A DNA stretch of 6,124 bases from an uncultured Lachnospiraceae bacterium (GCA_947594335.1 CANQEC010000156.1:1-6124), one strand, 5' to 3'; positions 1-6,109 are shown, counted from the first letter of the stretch. The notes: a model not told the origin generated them from the sequence alone. Program-made: numbers and translations.

Positions 1-254
1 GAATTCAGGAATTTATGAATCTCCTGGCAGGAATAGCGGCTCAGGATCCTGGGGATCCGGTAGCTGGCGATCTGCCGGAGCGCGTGAACGCCGGCGTCCG
101 TACGTCCGGAGCCGTTCAGATCCACAGGTTCCCCGTAGAGATCCTCGAGAACGGATTCCAGCTTTTCCTGAATCGTGTTTGATGTGTTTCCCTGACGCTG
201 CCAGCCATTGTATCTGGAGCCGTCATATTGAATCATAAGACAGAAATTTGCCAT
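1..254 (-). CDS. truA: tRNA pseudouridine synthase A, N-terminal third (3' end outside the window)
   Basis: TruA converts uridines 38-40 of the tRNA anticodon arm to pseudouridine in the cytoplasm. The 84 complete codons visible here match the family's N-terminus: an early YDGSRYNGWQRQG segment (residues 10-22), then the signature GSGRTDAGVHA at 48-58, in which Asp53 is the catalytic aspartate by family knowledge. The start is the ATG at 254-252, preceded by an AGGAAG ribosome binding site (spacer about 6 nt). The family is usually about 245 residues long, so roughly two thirds lies beyond position 1. After the motif the usual GQVA-F stretch is altered to RQIASY, a modest divergence. The gene starts 42 nt after the stop of the upstream membrane-protein gene with no promoter seen between, so co-transcription is likely. 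Many Clostridia carry more than one truA copy, so this need not be the only one. Confidence 0.93.
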   Translation of the reverse strand, partial: MANFCLMIQYDGSRYNGWQRQGNTSNTIQEKLESVLEDLYGEPVDLNGSGRTDAGVHALRQIASYRIPRILSRYSCQEIHKFLN

Positions 255-296
255 AATAACTTCCTTTCTCTGTGTCTTTTCTTTTGTCTGCCGCCG

Positions 297-1070
297 TCAG
301 GACGGCAGCCTTTTAAAGACGCCGTATTGATTTACGGTTCCGATCAAAGTATATCCCATGCTCTCCATTTCGTCCGCTTCGAAGTCTTCAGGTATGGCGA
401 CAGAGATAAAGCTGCATTTTTTGTCTGCCGCGAGTTCCGCGATACGTCCGTAATCAGGGGAAGCGGAATTGATCGCGTTGTACAGGGACTGGCTTTTCCG
501 GTCGAGAGAACCCTTGGTGCGCCTGCCGTACGGCATGATGATGGAGGGGTCGTAAACCCGCACGTAGGAGGCGATATGATCGTCCGCGGCAAGACGGACC
601 TCGGTTCCCTCATCCGAATTTTCCAGGACAAGATTGCAGATATTGGCGACCTCGTCCGGAACCTTCTGATAATTGTACGTCCTGCTGTAATTTCCCGAGT
701 GAAGCAGGCTGTTTGCGCAGATGATCACCGCGGCGATGAACACGACGGCCAGACCCGAGTGAAGAAAATCAATGTGCTTCTCCTCGGGCAGCTCCGCACC
801 CGCGAGGGCGATGACCGGCGTGACCGGGAGGATCCAGAGGACTCTCCAGTAAACGGTCTCACCGACGCATTTCTGAATGATTCCCGCGGTGAGCGGGCAG
901 ACGAACAGGAACAGGGAAGCGAGCAGATACACAAGGGCCTGCCGCACGCTTCTTTTTTTGCGCTTCCAGCCGATGAGATAAATGACCGCGGCCAGAAGCA
1001 GGCACAGGAAGGATCCGTCTCCCCAGTACATGTTCCAGTTGGTGACGATCCAGTCAATAATTTCTTTCAT
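297..1070 (-). CDS. Membrane protein with four TM segments and an extracytoplasmic C-terminal domain, function unknown
   Basis: The 257-residue product has four hydrophobic segments, at about 20-34, 43-65, 78-92 and 104-121. A basic KRKKR cluster at 36-40 places the first loop in the cytoplasm, so the remaining 135 or so residues should lie outside the membrane. That domain contains a YQKVPDEV segment (134-141), VRVYDPSIIMPYGRR (170-184), and ends in YGVFKRL, a style of ending common in extracytoplasmic tails of GT-C-like proteins. I have the impression that this VP-DEV...MPYGR module recurs in Lachnospiraceae membrane proteins, but I cannot name the family. I chose the ATG at 1070, with GGAGG nine nt upstream, over an in-frame ATG at 1112 that has no ribosome binding site and would add 14 non-hydrophobic residues. 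The gene follows the DUF6077-like gene after 130 nt of non-coding sequence and precedes truA. It may work with, or be a separated C-terminal part of, its upstream neighbour. Confidence 0.8.
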   Translation of the reverse strand: MKEIIDWIVTNWNMYWGDGSFLCLLLAAVIYLIGWKRKKRSVRQALVYLLASLFLFVCPLTAGIIQKCVGETVYWRVLWILPVTPVIALAGAELPEEKHIDFLHSGLAVVFIAAVIICANSLLHSGNYSRTYNYQKVPDEVANICNLVLENSDEGTEVRLAADDHIASYVRVYDPSIIMPYGRRTKGSLDRKSQSLYNAINSASPDYGRIAELAADKKCSFISVAIPEDFEADEMESMGYTLIGTVNQYGVFKRLPS

Positions 1071-1200
1071 AAAGTTTTGCCTCCGAATTTTAAGCGCGTC
1101 TTTGCGGGGCATATATCGGACGGGAAATGGATCCTGGCCGTTTCTGCAGATTGGCTGTCCGCCGTTTTGCAGAGACGGGTTTTATTCCCTGTCTGATATA

Positions 1201-2247
1201 TCAGGCTTTGAGCACGAAAAGATAGATGACTCCGAAAACAAGCGACGGCACGCAGCACAGGAACCCTTTGAGGAAGCGCTTCAGGCTTCGGAAGCGGAAA
1301 AGAGCGAGAAGAAGAAAAATGCCCTGTACCAGCGGAGCCAGGATAATTCCCATTGAGGAGAGCAGGCAGCAGCCTGCGTTTGCCAGAAACAGCAGCAGCC
1401 ATGGATACTCGGGCTGCTCTTCCATCACAACAGCAAGGGACAGGAAGAACAGCATGGGAATGAACGCGGCCGCGAGCAGCGCTTTTCCCTGCCAGATGCG
1501 GATCATCTGAAAATTGCCGGCATTGTAGATGGAGTACGCGGAGAAGCAGTTCAGCGCGGCCGCAAGAAACAGAAAGATTCCGCGCCGCATGGCGTCTTCT
1601 CTGAACCATCTGCGCCCGATCTGATACAGAATCATATAGGAGAGCATCTGAAAAACGGGCGGAAAAACCGTATGCGCCATGATCGCCGGGTGAAGATCAC
1701 CGCAAAGCCGGCTGATGACGGCCAGAAATATGGGAAACGGCGAGAGAATATATCTGCTCGGCACATAATCTCCATAGGAAAAACCGGTATAGGGATTGAC
1801 CAGAAAGATACTGTCAGTCTGAACGGCGGTTGTCGCCGTTGCGACATAAAAAGCATCATCCGCGTCAAAGTGCGCGTATACTGCAAGGATACACATCTGC
1901 ATGATTATGAGGATCAGGGCGCACCAGAAATAAGGCGATGCGCCGCGTACACTGCGTTTTATATCGCCGGCCAGTCTGCCCGCCTGTTTTCTGAGACAGA
2001 AAATTCCGCAGAGGGCGGCCAGTCCGGATGCCGCGGCATAAAGCTGTACAAGAACGTGCAGAGGCATCCGCAGATAGTACATGGGAAGGATCAGGATTTC
2101 CGCCAGGGCAAACAAAAACAGATAGCCTGCCAGGAAACATTCGCCCGGTGTATACCGGGGATTTTTTCTCAAAAGCGGGATACCGGAAGCGGCAGGAACA
2201 ATAATGAGCCAAAATCCGGAAAGAATCCCTTTTATGATCAGATTCAT
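1201..2247 (-). CDS. Polytopic membrane protein, DUF6077-like, possible GT-C-fold glycosyltransferase
   Basis: The 348-residue product is almost entirely membrane-embedded, with about 10-11 hydrophobic segments from residue 4 to 346. A large loop after the fourth segment begins HFDADDAFYVATATTA (126-141); the acidic DADD sits where GT-C glycosyltransferases carry their catalytic/metal-binding acidic pair just after an early TM helix. The later IRIWQGKALLAA (249-260) and the overall layout match my memory of the DUF6077 family of Clostridia; that assignment is recall, not a search result. A polyprenyl-phosphate-sugar-dependent transferase acting at the outer membrane face is an inference. The start ATG at 2247 has GGAGG seven nt upstream (2258-2254), and a promoter candidate lies at 2289-2317. 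As I remember them, DUF6077 proteins can be longer, so this copy may be short at its C-terminus (see findings). It ends within a 12-bp palindrome at 1193-1204 that has no terminator character. Confidence 0.75.
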   Translation of the reverse strand: MNLIIKGILSGFWLIIVPAASGIPLLRKNPRYTPGECFLAGYLFLFALAEILILPMYYLRMPLHVLVQLYAAASGLAALCGIFCLRKQAGRLAGDIKRSVRGASPYFWCALILIIMQMCILAVYAHFDADDAFYVATATTAVQTDSIFLVNPYTGFSYGDYVPSRYILSPFPIFLAVISRLCGDLHPAIMAHTVFPPVFQMLSYMILYQIGRRWFREDAMRRGIFLFLAAALNCFSAYSIYNAGNFQMIRIWQGKALLAAAFIPMLFFLSLAVVMEEQPEYPWLLLFLANAGCCLLSSMGIILAPLVQGIFLLLALFRFRSLKRFLKGFLCCVPSLVFGVIYLFVLKA

Positions 2248-2288
2248 ACGTAACCTCCGGAATTATAATTTCCTGTTTGTTTTAAAAA

Positions 2289-2317
2289 AGGATAACAAGG
2301 ATTGTCGAAAAAAGCAA
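2289..2317 (-). promoter_or_regulatory. Candidate promoter of the minus-strand membrane-protein/truA set
   Basis: Read on the minus strand, TTGCTT (2317-2312) and TATCCT (2294-2289) are separated by exactly 17 bp. The predicted start near 2282 leaves a leader of about 35 nt that keeps the GGAGG site at 2258-2254. Both boxes are imperfect, so this is a moderate call. A perfect TATAAT closer to the gene was rejected because its transcript would lose the ribosome binding site. Confidence 0.45.
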
Positions 2318-2452
2318 GCCGTTCTTTCTGGAAAGAGATTAATGATATTCCGGGAACAGCAATTAATGCCATCCGCGGCAAAAAATCCGGGCTGCGGAAA
2401 AATGCCGGATCCGGAGGCAGCGGAAAGATATGAGAATTCCTGTCAAAGACAG

Positions 2453-2481
2453 TTGATGATTAAAAAAAAATCGTATATACT
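2453..2481 (+). promoter_or_regulatory. Sigma-A-type promoter of the DUF2284 gene
   Basis: TTGATG (2453-2458) and TATACT (2476-2481) are separated by 17 bp that include a run of nine A residues. The predicted start is near 2488, giving a leader of about 38 nt with GGGAGG at 2513-2518. It diverges from the minus-strand promoter about 135 bp away. I see nothing recognisable in the stretch between the two (2318-2452) beyond short repeats such as ATTAATG. Confidence 0.7.
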
Positions 2482-2525
2482 GTGAAAGCGAAAGCGGGAA
2501 TTGAAAGAATATGGGAGGAACTGGT

Positions 2526-3107
2526 ATGGCGGAGATTGACAGGAAGGGTTTGAGAAAGCTGGTGGAGGAAAGTCTGCAGGAACTTCCGGTTGTTCAGTAT
2601 GCGTGGCTGAGCGAGGAAGAAATCCCCTTTTCTGATCGTGTCAGAGAGATCTGTGAAAGCGAATGTCCACGCTGCGGAACAAGCTGGTCGTGTCCGCCGG
2701 GAGTAGGAACAGTGGAGGAATGCCGGAACAGGTGCGCCGCTTTTCCGGAAGTGTTTGTGTTTACAACAATTGCCGAGGTCATGGACGCGGCTGATATGGA
2801 GGAAACTCTGGCGACAAGAGCCGCGCATGAGGAAGTCACAAAAGAGATCCGGGGAATTTTTGAAAAGGCGGGGTACAGGACGCTGGCGCTCTCTGCCGAT
2901 TCCTGTGCGATCTGCGATAAATGCGCCTATCCTGACGCGCCCTGCCGCCATCCGGACCGGATGCTGCCCTGCATTGAAAGCTACGGGATCATTGTTCCGA
3001 AGCTGGCGGAAAAGGCAGGGATTGAGTTTATGAACGGTTCAAACATCGTGACCTGGTTTGGAATGATCCTGGGGCGGTTTGGGGAGAAGCGTGCGGACGG
3101 TGATTAG
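2526..3107 (+). CDS. DUF2284 family cysteine-rich, predicted metal-binding protein
   Basis: The 193-residue cytoplasmic protein has no signal peptide or membrane segment. It contains 11 cysteines in two groups. The first is C43-x3-C47-x2-C50-x5-C56, followed by PPG (SCPPGVGT), with C66 and C70 after it. The second is C127-x2-C130-x2-C133-x6-C140, followed by RHP, with C149 close behind. This arrangement, with the CPPG and CxxCxxC...CRHP signatures, is typical of DUF2284 proteins, which are annotated as predicted metal-binding; the second motif looks like an iron-sulfur cluster ligand set, which is inference. No reaction is established that I know of. I place the start at ATG 2526 because GGGAGG (2513-2518) lies seven nt before it; an in-frame ATG at 2511 overlaps that site and has none of its own. 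It has its own promoter, and the htrA regulatory region begins eight nt after its stop without an intervening terminator, so some read-through into htrA is possible. Confidence 0.88.
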   Translation: MAEIDRKGLRKLVEESLQELPVVQYAWLSEEEIPFSDRVREICESECPRCGTSWSCPPGVGTVEECRNRCAAFPEVFVFTTIAEVMDAADMEETLATRAAHEEVTKEIRGIFEKAGYRTLALSADSCAICDKCAYPDAPCRHPDRMLPCIESYGIIVPKLAEKAGIEFMNGSNIVTWFGMILGRFGEKRADGD

Positions 3108-3114
3108 TCTTGTT

Positions 3115-3175
3115 CACAAAACGAACACAAAATTACCACAAATGAACCATATATTAATCACAAATCTGTCAAAAG
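3115..3175 (+). promoter_or_regulatory. Six-unit, 11-bp-phased direct-repeat array upstream of htrA; probable response-regulator binding region
   Basis: Exact CACAAA hexamers begin at 3115, 3126, 3137 and 3159. The two other positions in the same 11-bp register hold CATATA (3148) and CAAAAG (3170). The array ends seven bp before a TATACT -10 box and covers roughly -80 to -20 relative to the predicted start. One-helical-turn direct repeats overlapping the -35 region are the hallmark of OmpR/PhoB-family regulators, which bind head-to-tail on one face of DNA. Known htrA/degP regulators of this class include CssR in Bacillus, CiaR in Streptococcus (repeats with 11-bp period) and CpxR in E. coli. 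The regulator here is not in the window and is unnamed. Confidence 0.65.
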
Positions 3176-3182
3176 CCGTATG

Positions 3183-3188
3183 TATACT
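3183..3188 (+). promoter_or_regulatory. -10 box of the htrA promoter, without a recognisable -35
   Basis: TATACT at 3183-3188 is a near-consensus -10. The positions 16-18 bp upstream read as part of the CACAAA array and bear no resemblance to TTGACA, so the promoter is probably activator-dependent. Transcription would begin near 3195, leaving a leader of about 78 nt before htrA. Confidence 0.55.
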
Positions 3189-3206
3189 ACGAGCTATAGA
3201 AACGAA

Positions 3207-3249
3207 GGACAGAAAACTTCAGGCTGCGGCCTGTGAAAATAAACTGTCC
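3207..3249 (+). other. Possible 5'-leader stem-loop of htrA mRNA
   Basis: GGACAG (3207-3212) can pair with CTGTCC (3244-3249). Inside it, CAGGC (3220-3224) and GCCTG (3229-3233) form a second helix closed by a TGCG tetraloop. The structure ends seven nt before the GGAGGAGG ribosome binding region (3256-3263), which stays unpaired. It is not followed by a T-run, so it is not a terminator. It may be an mRNA-stabilising element, or chance pairing. Confidence 0.35.
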
Positions 3250-3272
3250 CGCATAGGAGGAGGTCCTGAATT

Positions 3273-4469
3273 ATGAAGAAAAAAACAGTGATTACGTTAT
3301 TGTGCGCGGGGGTTATGGCAGCAGGTGTGATCGCGGGAGCGACCGGCTTTGCGGAAGGCGAGAACGGAGAAAACTACATGGTGCTTTCCACTGAGGATGT
3401 TGCGGGTACGGATACGCCGGCCGACGGAGAGATCACAGGCGTATCGGATGTGGCGAAGGTCATGATGCCGGCGGCCGTGTCGATTACCAACAAGTCGGTT
3501 GAGGAAGTAATGGATATCTACGGTATGTTCGGATTCTACGGACGCGGGTACGGATCCCAGCCGCGGACGAGAGAGTATGAGAGCGTCAGCGCAGGTTCCG
3601 GCATCATTATCGGCAAGAGCGATACGGAGCTTCTGATCTGCACGAACTATCATGTAGTCGAGGGAGCGACGGAGCTGTCGGTAGGCTTTGTGGACGACGA
3701 GGTCGTGGAAGCGGTTGTAAAGGGAACGGATGAGTCCAACGACCTGGCTGTGGTGGCGGTAAATCTTGAAGATATCAAGGATGATACGCTTGATCAGATC
3801 CGCATTGCGCAGATTGGAAGCTCGGATGATCTGCTCGTCGGCGAGCAGGTGGTTGCGATCGGCAATGCGCTCGGCTATGGTCAGTCCGTGACGACCGGTA
3901 TTGTGAGCGCGCTTGACCGCCAGATTGATCTGGATGGTTATACGGCGGCTCTGATCCAGACGGACGCGGCGATCAACCCCGGCAACAGCGGCGGAGCTCT
4001 GGTAGATATGAAGGGCAGAGTGATCGGAATCAATTCGGCGAAGGCTGCGTCAAACGGAGTGGAAGGTATGGGTTACGCGATCCCGATCTCTTACGCGGAG
4101 CCGATTCTTGAGGATCTGATGAACAAGAAAACCAGAACGGAAGTTGTGGATGAGAGCGAAAGCGCGTACATCGGAATCACCGGAGAGGGTGTGACGAGCG
4201 AAGCCACAGCGCTTTACGGAATCCCGCAGGGTATCTGCGTTACCTCCGTCGGAGAGGGAACGCCGGCCGAGAAAGCGGGCATCCGCAAGGGCGACGTCAT
4301 CACAAAGTTTGACGGAAACGGTGTCAGCGACATGGATGGACTGCGCGATCTGCTTGCGTACTATGCGGCGGGCGAGACGGTCAAGGTGACAGTCAAACAG
4401 GCCCAGGACGGAGAGTATGTCGAGGAGCAGGTTGAGATTACGCTGGGAGCGGCTGCGGATTATCAATGA
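3273..4469 (+). CDS. htrA: HtrA/DegP-type exported serine protease with one PDZ domain
   Basis: HtrA proteases degrade or refold damaged proteins outside the cytoplasmic membrane. The 398-residue product opens with MKKK and a hydrophobic segment (about 5-24) ending in TGFA-EGE, which could be a signal peptide cleaved near residue 27 or an uncleaved anchor; there is no lipobox. A low-complexity acidic linker follows. The trypsin-like domain (about 57-280) holds the complete triad: His127 in TNYHVVEGA, Asp157 in ESNDLAVV, and Ser239 in NPGNSGGALVD. A Gly/Tyr-rich insert at 83-94 lies where family members carry a flexible regulatory loop. One PDZ domain spans about 298-392, with TPAEKAGIRKGDVI as its core. 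The start ATG follows a strong GGAGGAGG site (3256-3263). The gene stands alone between a phased-repeat promoter and a terminator, pointing to independent envelope-stress control. Length and architecture are normal for Gram-positive HtrA; the symbol reflects the family, not a proven orthologue. Confidence 0.96.
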   Translation: MKKKTVITLLCAGVMAAGVIAGATGFAEGENGENYMVLSTEDVAGTDTPADGEITGVSDVAKVMMPAAVSITNKSVEEVMDIYGMFGFYGRGYGSQPRTREYESVSAGSGIIIGKSDTELLICTNYHVVEGATELSVGFVDDEVVEAVVKGTDESNDLAVVAVNLEDIKDDTLDQIRIAQIGSSDDLLVGEQVVAIGNALGYGQSVTTGIVSALDRQIDLDGYTAALIQTDAAINPGNSGGALVDMKGRVIGINSAKAASNGVEGMGYAIPISYAEPILEDLMNKKTRTEVVDESESAYIGITGEGVTSEATALYGIPQGICVTSVGEGTPAEKAGIRKGDVITKFDGNGVSDMDGLRDLLAYYAAGETVKVTVKQAQDGEYVEEQVEITLGAAADYQ

Positions 4470-4480
4470 AACAATCCGTT

Positions 4481-4565
4481 GGGCTTTTGAGATTAGGAAG
4501 CCCGGTCTCTATGAAGGAGCTGGAGGCAAGCCTGCTTGTCGAAAGCTCCTGCATAAGAGACGCTT
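4481..4565 (+). ncRNA. Unidentified structured RNA region downstream of htrA (two consecutive hairpins)
   Basis: The first hairpin pairs GGGCTT (4481-4486) with AAGCCC (4498-4503), loop 11 nt. The second, longer one starts two nt later: GTCTCT (4505-4510) with AGAGAC (4556-4561), ATG with CAT, AGGAGCT (4515-4521) with AGCTCCT (4544-4550), and GGCAA (4525-4529) with TTGTC (4536-4540). Its internal loops are nearly symmetric, including a GGA/GAA loop that could form sheared G-A pairs. A strong terminator follows 10 nt later. AAGC (4498-4501) can alternatively pair with GCTT (4562-4565), extending the second hairpin while opening the first. This may be a structured 3' UTR of htrA, a processed sRNA, or part of a cis-element. 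It does not match any riboswitch or housekeeping RNA that I recognise. Confidence 0.4.
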
Positions 4566-4575
4566 AAATGTGTGA

Positions 4576-4643
4576 GCAAAACAACAGCGCGAACGAAGAG
4601 ACCGCCACAGGGAGTACCTGCGGCGGTCCTTTGTTGTTTTTGC
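4576..4643 (+). terminator. Intrinsic terminator after htrA
   Basis: The core stem pairs GACCGCC (4600-4606) with GGCGGTC (4622-4628), and continues past an A/C mismatch into CAGG/CCTG with a GAGTA loop. It is followed by a T-rich tract containing five consecutive T (4637-4641). An outer arm, GCAAAACAACA (4576-4586), can pair with 4632-4643 apart from one bulged base, enclosing the core. It separates htrA from gdhA, whose promoter lies downstream. The T-run is interrupted by G residues, but the GC-rich stem is strong. Confidence 0.8.
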
Positions 4644-4699
4644 TGTATATTTATGCGAAAAACAAGGGTAATTTTGTGCGGTAAAGCGCTAAAAAGTAA

Positions 4700-4728
4700 T
4701 TGCGCCGGAGGAATCTTTGGTGTATAAT
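4700..4728 (+). promoter_or_regulatory. Sigma-A-type promoter of gdhA
   Basis: TTGCGC (4700-4705) and a perfect TATAAT (4723-4728) are separated by 17 bp. Transcription would begin near 4735, giving a leader of about 37 nt with AAGGGGG at 4758-4764. The short leader leaves no room for a riboswitch, so any gdhA control is probably at initiation. An AGCGCT palindrome at 4685-4690 just upstream is too short to call an operator. Confidence 0.78.
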
Positions 4729-4771
4729 ACGGAAATGTTTAACACTTTATTTTGAACAAGGGGGAAAAAAG

Positions 4772-6109
4772 ATGTCTTACACAGAAGAAATTTATGACCG
4801 CGTAGTAGCCCAGAATCCGGGTGAGCCCGAGTTTCACCAGGCAGTAAAGGAAGTACTTGACTCCCTGAAGCTTGTCATTGATGCAAACGAAGAAAAATAC
4901 CGTGCAGCTGCTTTGCTTGAGCGTCTTGTTGAGCCGGAGCGTATTATCTCCTTCAAGGTGCCGTGGGTAGATGACAACGGCAAAGTGCAGATCAATAAAG
5001 GTTACCGCGTACAGTTTAACAGCGCAATCGGACCGTACAAGGGAGGACTCAGATTCCATCCGTCAGTAAACCAGAGCATTCTGAAATTCCTCGGCTTCGA
5101 GCAGATCTTCAAGAATTCTCTGACAGGACTTCCGATCGGCGGCGGTAAGGGCGGTTCCAACTTTGACCCGAAGGGCAAATCAGACAGAGAAGTTATGGCA
5201 TTCTGCCAGAGCTTTATGACAGAGCTTTCCAAATATATCGGAGCTGACCAGGATGTCCCGGCAGGAGATATCGGAGTAGGCGGAAGAGAGATCGGCTATA
5301 TGTATGGCCAGTACAAGAGACTTACCGGACTGTATGAGGGCGTTCTGACAGGAAAGGGCCTGACATGGGGCGGTTCTCTGGTTCGTACGCAGGCTACAGG
5401 CTACGGCCTTGTTTATATCCTGAACGCTATGCTGAAGGATCATGATATTGACATCGCAGGCAAGACAGTCGTTGTTTCCGGATCCGGAAACGTGGCGATC
5501 TACGCGACAGAGAAGGCACAGCAGCTCGGCGCGAAGGTTGTGGCGATGAGCGATTCCAACGGATACATCTACGATCCGAACGGCATTAAGCTTGATGTTG
5601 TAAAAGAGATCAAGGAAGTGCGCCGCGGCAGAATCAAAGAGTACGCGGACGAGGTTGCAGGTTCCGTATACACAGCAGGCAAGGGAATCTGGTCGATCAA
5701 GTGCGATATCGCGCTTCCGTGCGCTACGCAGAATGAGCTGAACATTGAGGACGCGAAGACTCTGAAGGCAAACGGCTGCAACGTTGTCGCAGAGGGCGCG
5801 AACATGCCGAGCACAAGAGAAGCTACTGACTTCTTCCTTCAGGAAGGCATACTGTTCCTTCCGGGCAAAGCTTCCAATGCGGGCGGCGTTGGTACTTCCG
5901 CACTTGAGATGTGCCAGAACAGCAGCCGTCTGTCCTGGACAGCTGAGGAAGTTGATGAGAAGCTTCAGAGAATGATGAATGATATCTATGCCAAGATTTC
6001 AGATGCCGCAAAGCGCTATGGCGTTGAGGGCAACTATGTGACCGGCGCGAACATCGCAGGCTTTGAGAAGGTTGCGGACGCTATGCTGGCACAGGGCATT
6101 GCGCTGTAA
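4772..6109 (+). CDS. gdhA: NADP-type glutamate dehydrogenase (EC 1.4.1.4)
   Basis: The enzyme catalyses reversible reductive amination of 2-oxoglutarate with ammonia to L-glutamate in the cytoplasm, acting as a homohexamer in this family. The 445-residue product is full length. The N-terminal substrate domain holds Lys90 in PYKGGLRFHPS, Lys114 in FKNSLTG, catalytic Lys126 in GGGKGGS, and Asp166 in PAGDIGVGGREIGYM. The nucleotide domain has GSGNVA (237-242) and a second-strand end reading SDSNG (260-264). The latter resembles the E. coli NADP enzyme (SDSSG) rather than the NAD-dependent Clostridium symbiosum enzyme, so NADP(H) use is likely but inferred. The C-terminus YVTGANIAGFEKVADAM is typical. 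I chose ATG 4772, seven nt after AAGGGGG, because an in-frame ATG at 4700 lies upstream of the predicted transcription start. The gene has its own promoter and is insulated from htrA by a terminator; nothing is seen in the 15 nt after its stop. Confidence 0.97.
   Translation: MSYTEEIYDRVVAQNPGEPEFHQAVKEVLDSLKLVIDANEEKYRAAALLERLVEPERIISFKVPWVDDNGKVQINKGYRVQFNSAIGPYKGGLRFHPSVNQSILKFLGFEQIFKNSLTGLPIGGGKGGSNFDPKGKSDREVMAFCQSFMTELSKYIGADQDVPAGDIGVGGREIGYMYGQYKRLTGLYEGVLTGKGLTWGGSLVRTQATGYGLVYILNAMLKDHDIDIAGKTVVVSGSGNVAIYATEKAQQLGAKVVAMSDSNGYIYDPNGIKLDVVKEIKEVRRGRIKEYADEVAGSVYTAGKGIWSIKCDIALPCATQNELNIEDAKTLKANGCNVVAEGANMPSTREATDFFLQEGILFLPGKASNAGGVGTSALEMCQNSSRLSWTAEEVDEKLQRMMNDIYAKISDAAKRYGVEGNYVTGANIAGFEKVADAMLAQGIAL

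Noticed and set aside
288..308. CTGCCG/CGGCAG inverted repeat over the stop codon of the second membrane gene
   Set aside because: On the transcribed minus strand it is followed by A-rich sequence rather than a T-run, and the stem is only six bp with a nine-nt loop, so it is not a supported terminator before truA.
228..1196. A 322-codon plus-strand open frame opposite the membrane-protein gene
   Set aside because: It is the antisense of a gene with clear TM segments and a good ribosome binding site. Its own product is charged and unstructured-looking, with no upstream binding site.
1171..1204. AGACGGG...CCC-T-GTCT hairpin and the CTGATATATCAG palindrome between the two membrane genes
   Set aside because: The hairpin is weak and bulged with no T-tract on the minus strand, and the palindrome lacks any matching partner site in the window. 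Neither supports a terminator or an operator call.
1672..2253. A 193-codon plus-strand open frame antisense to the DUF6077-like gene
   Set aside because: It has no ribosome binding site or recognisable domain, and its composition follows from the opposite strand's codons.
2262..2267. Perfect TATAAT on the minus strand just before the DUF6077-like gene
   Set aside because: Transcription would begin within the GGAGG site at 2258-2254, leaving no usable leader, and the sequence 17 bp upstream is not -35-like.
4487..4515. TTGAGA and TATGAA separated by 17 bp, resembling a promoter for a small RNA
   Set aside because: Initiation would fall near 4522, inside the long hairpin, and would remove its left arm. 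The -10 match is only partial, so it is probably coincidence.
4511..4567. An 18-codon open frame (starting MKELEASLL) with AGGAAG ten nt upstream, possibly a leader peptide
   Set aside because: It lies wholly inside the long hairpin, has no run of regulatory codons, and the gdhA promoter lies downstream of the terminator, so attenuation of gdhA by this frame is not plausible. Its coding look is probably a by-product of the stem.
4568..4684. A 38-codon open frame (starting MCEQNNSANEE) running through the terminator
   Set aside because: There is no ribosome binding site, it overlaps the terminator stem, and it resembles no known small protein.
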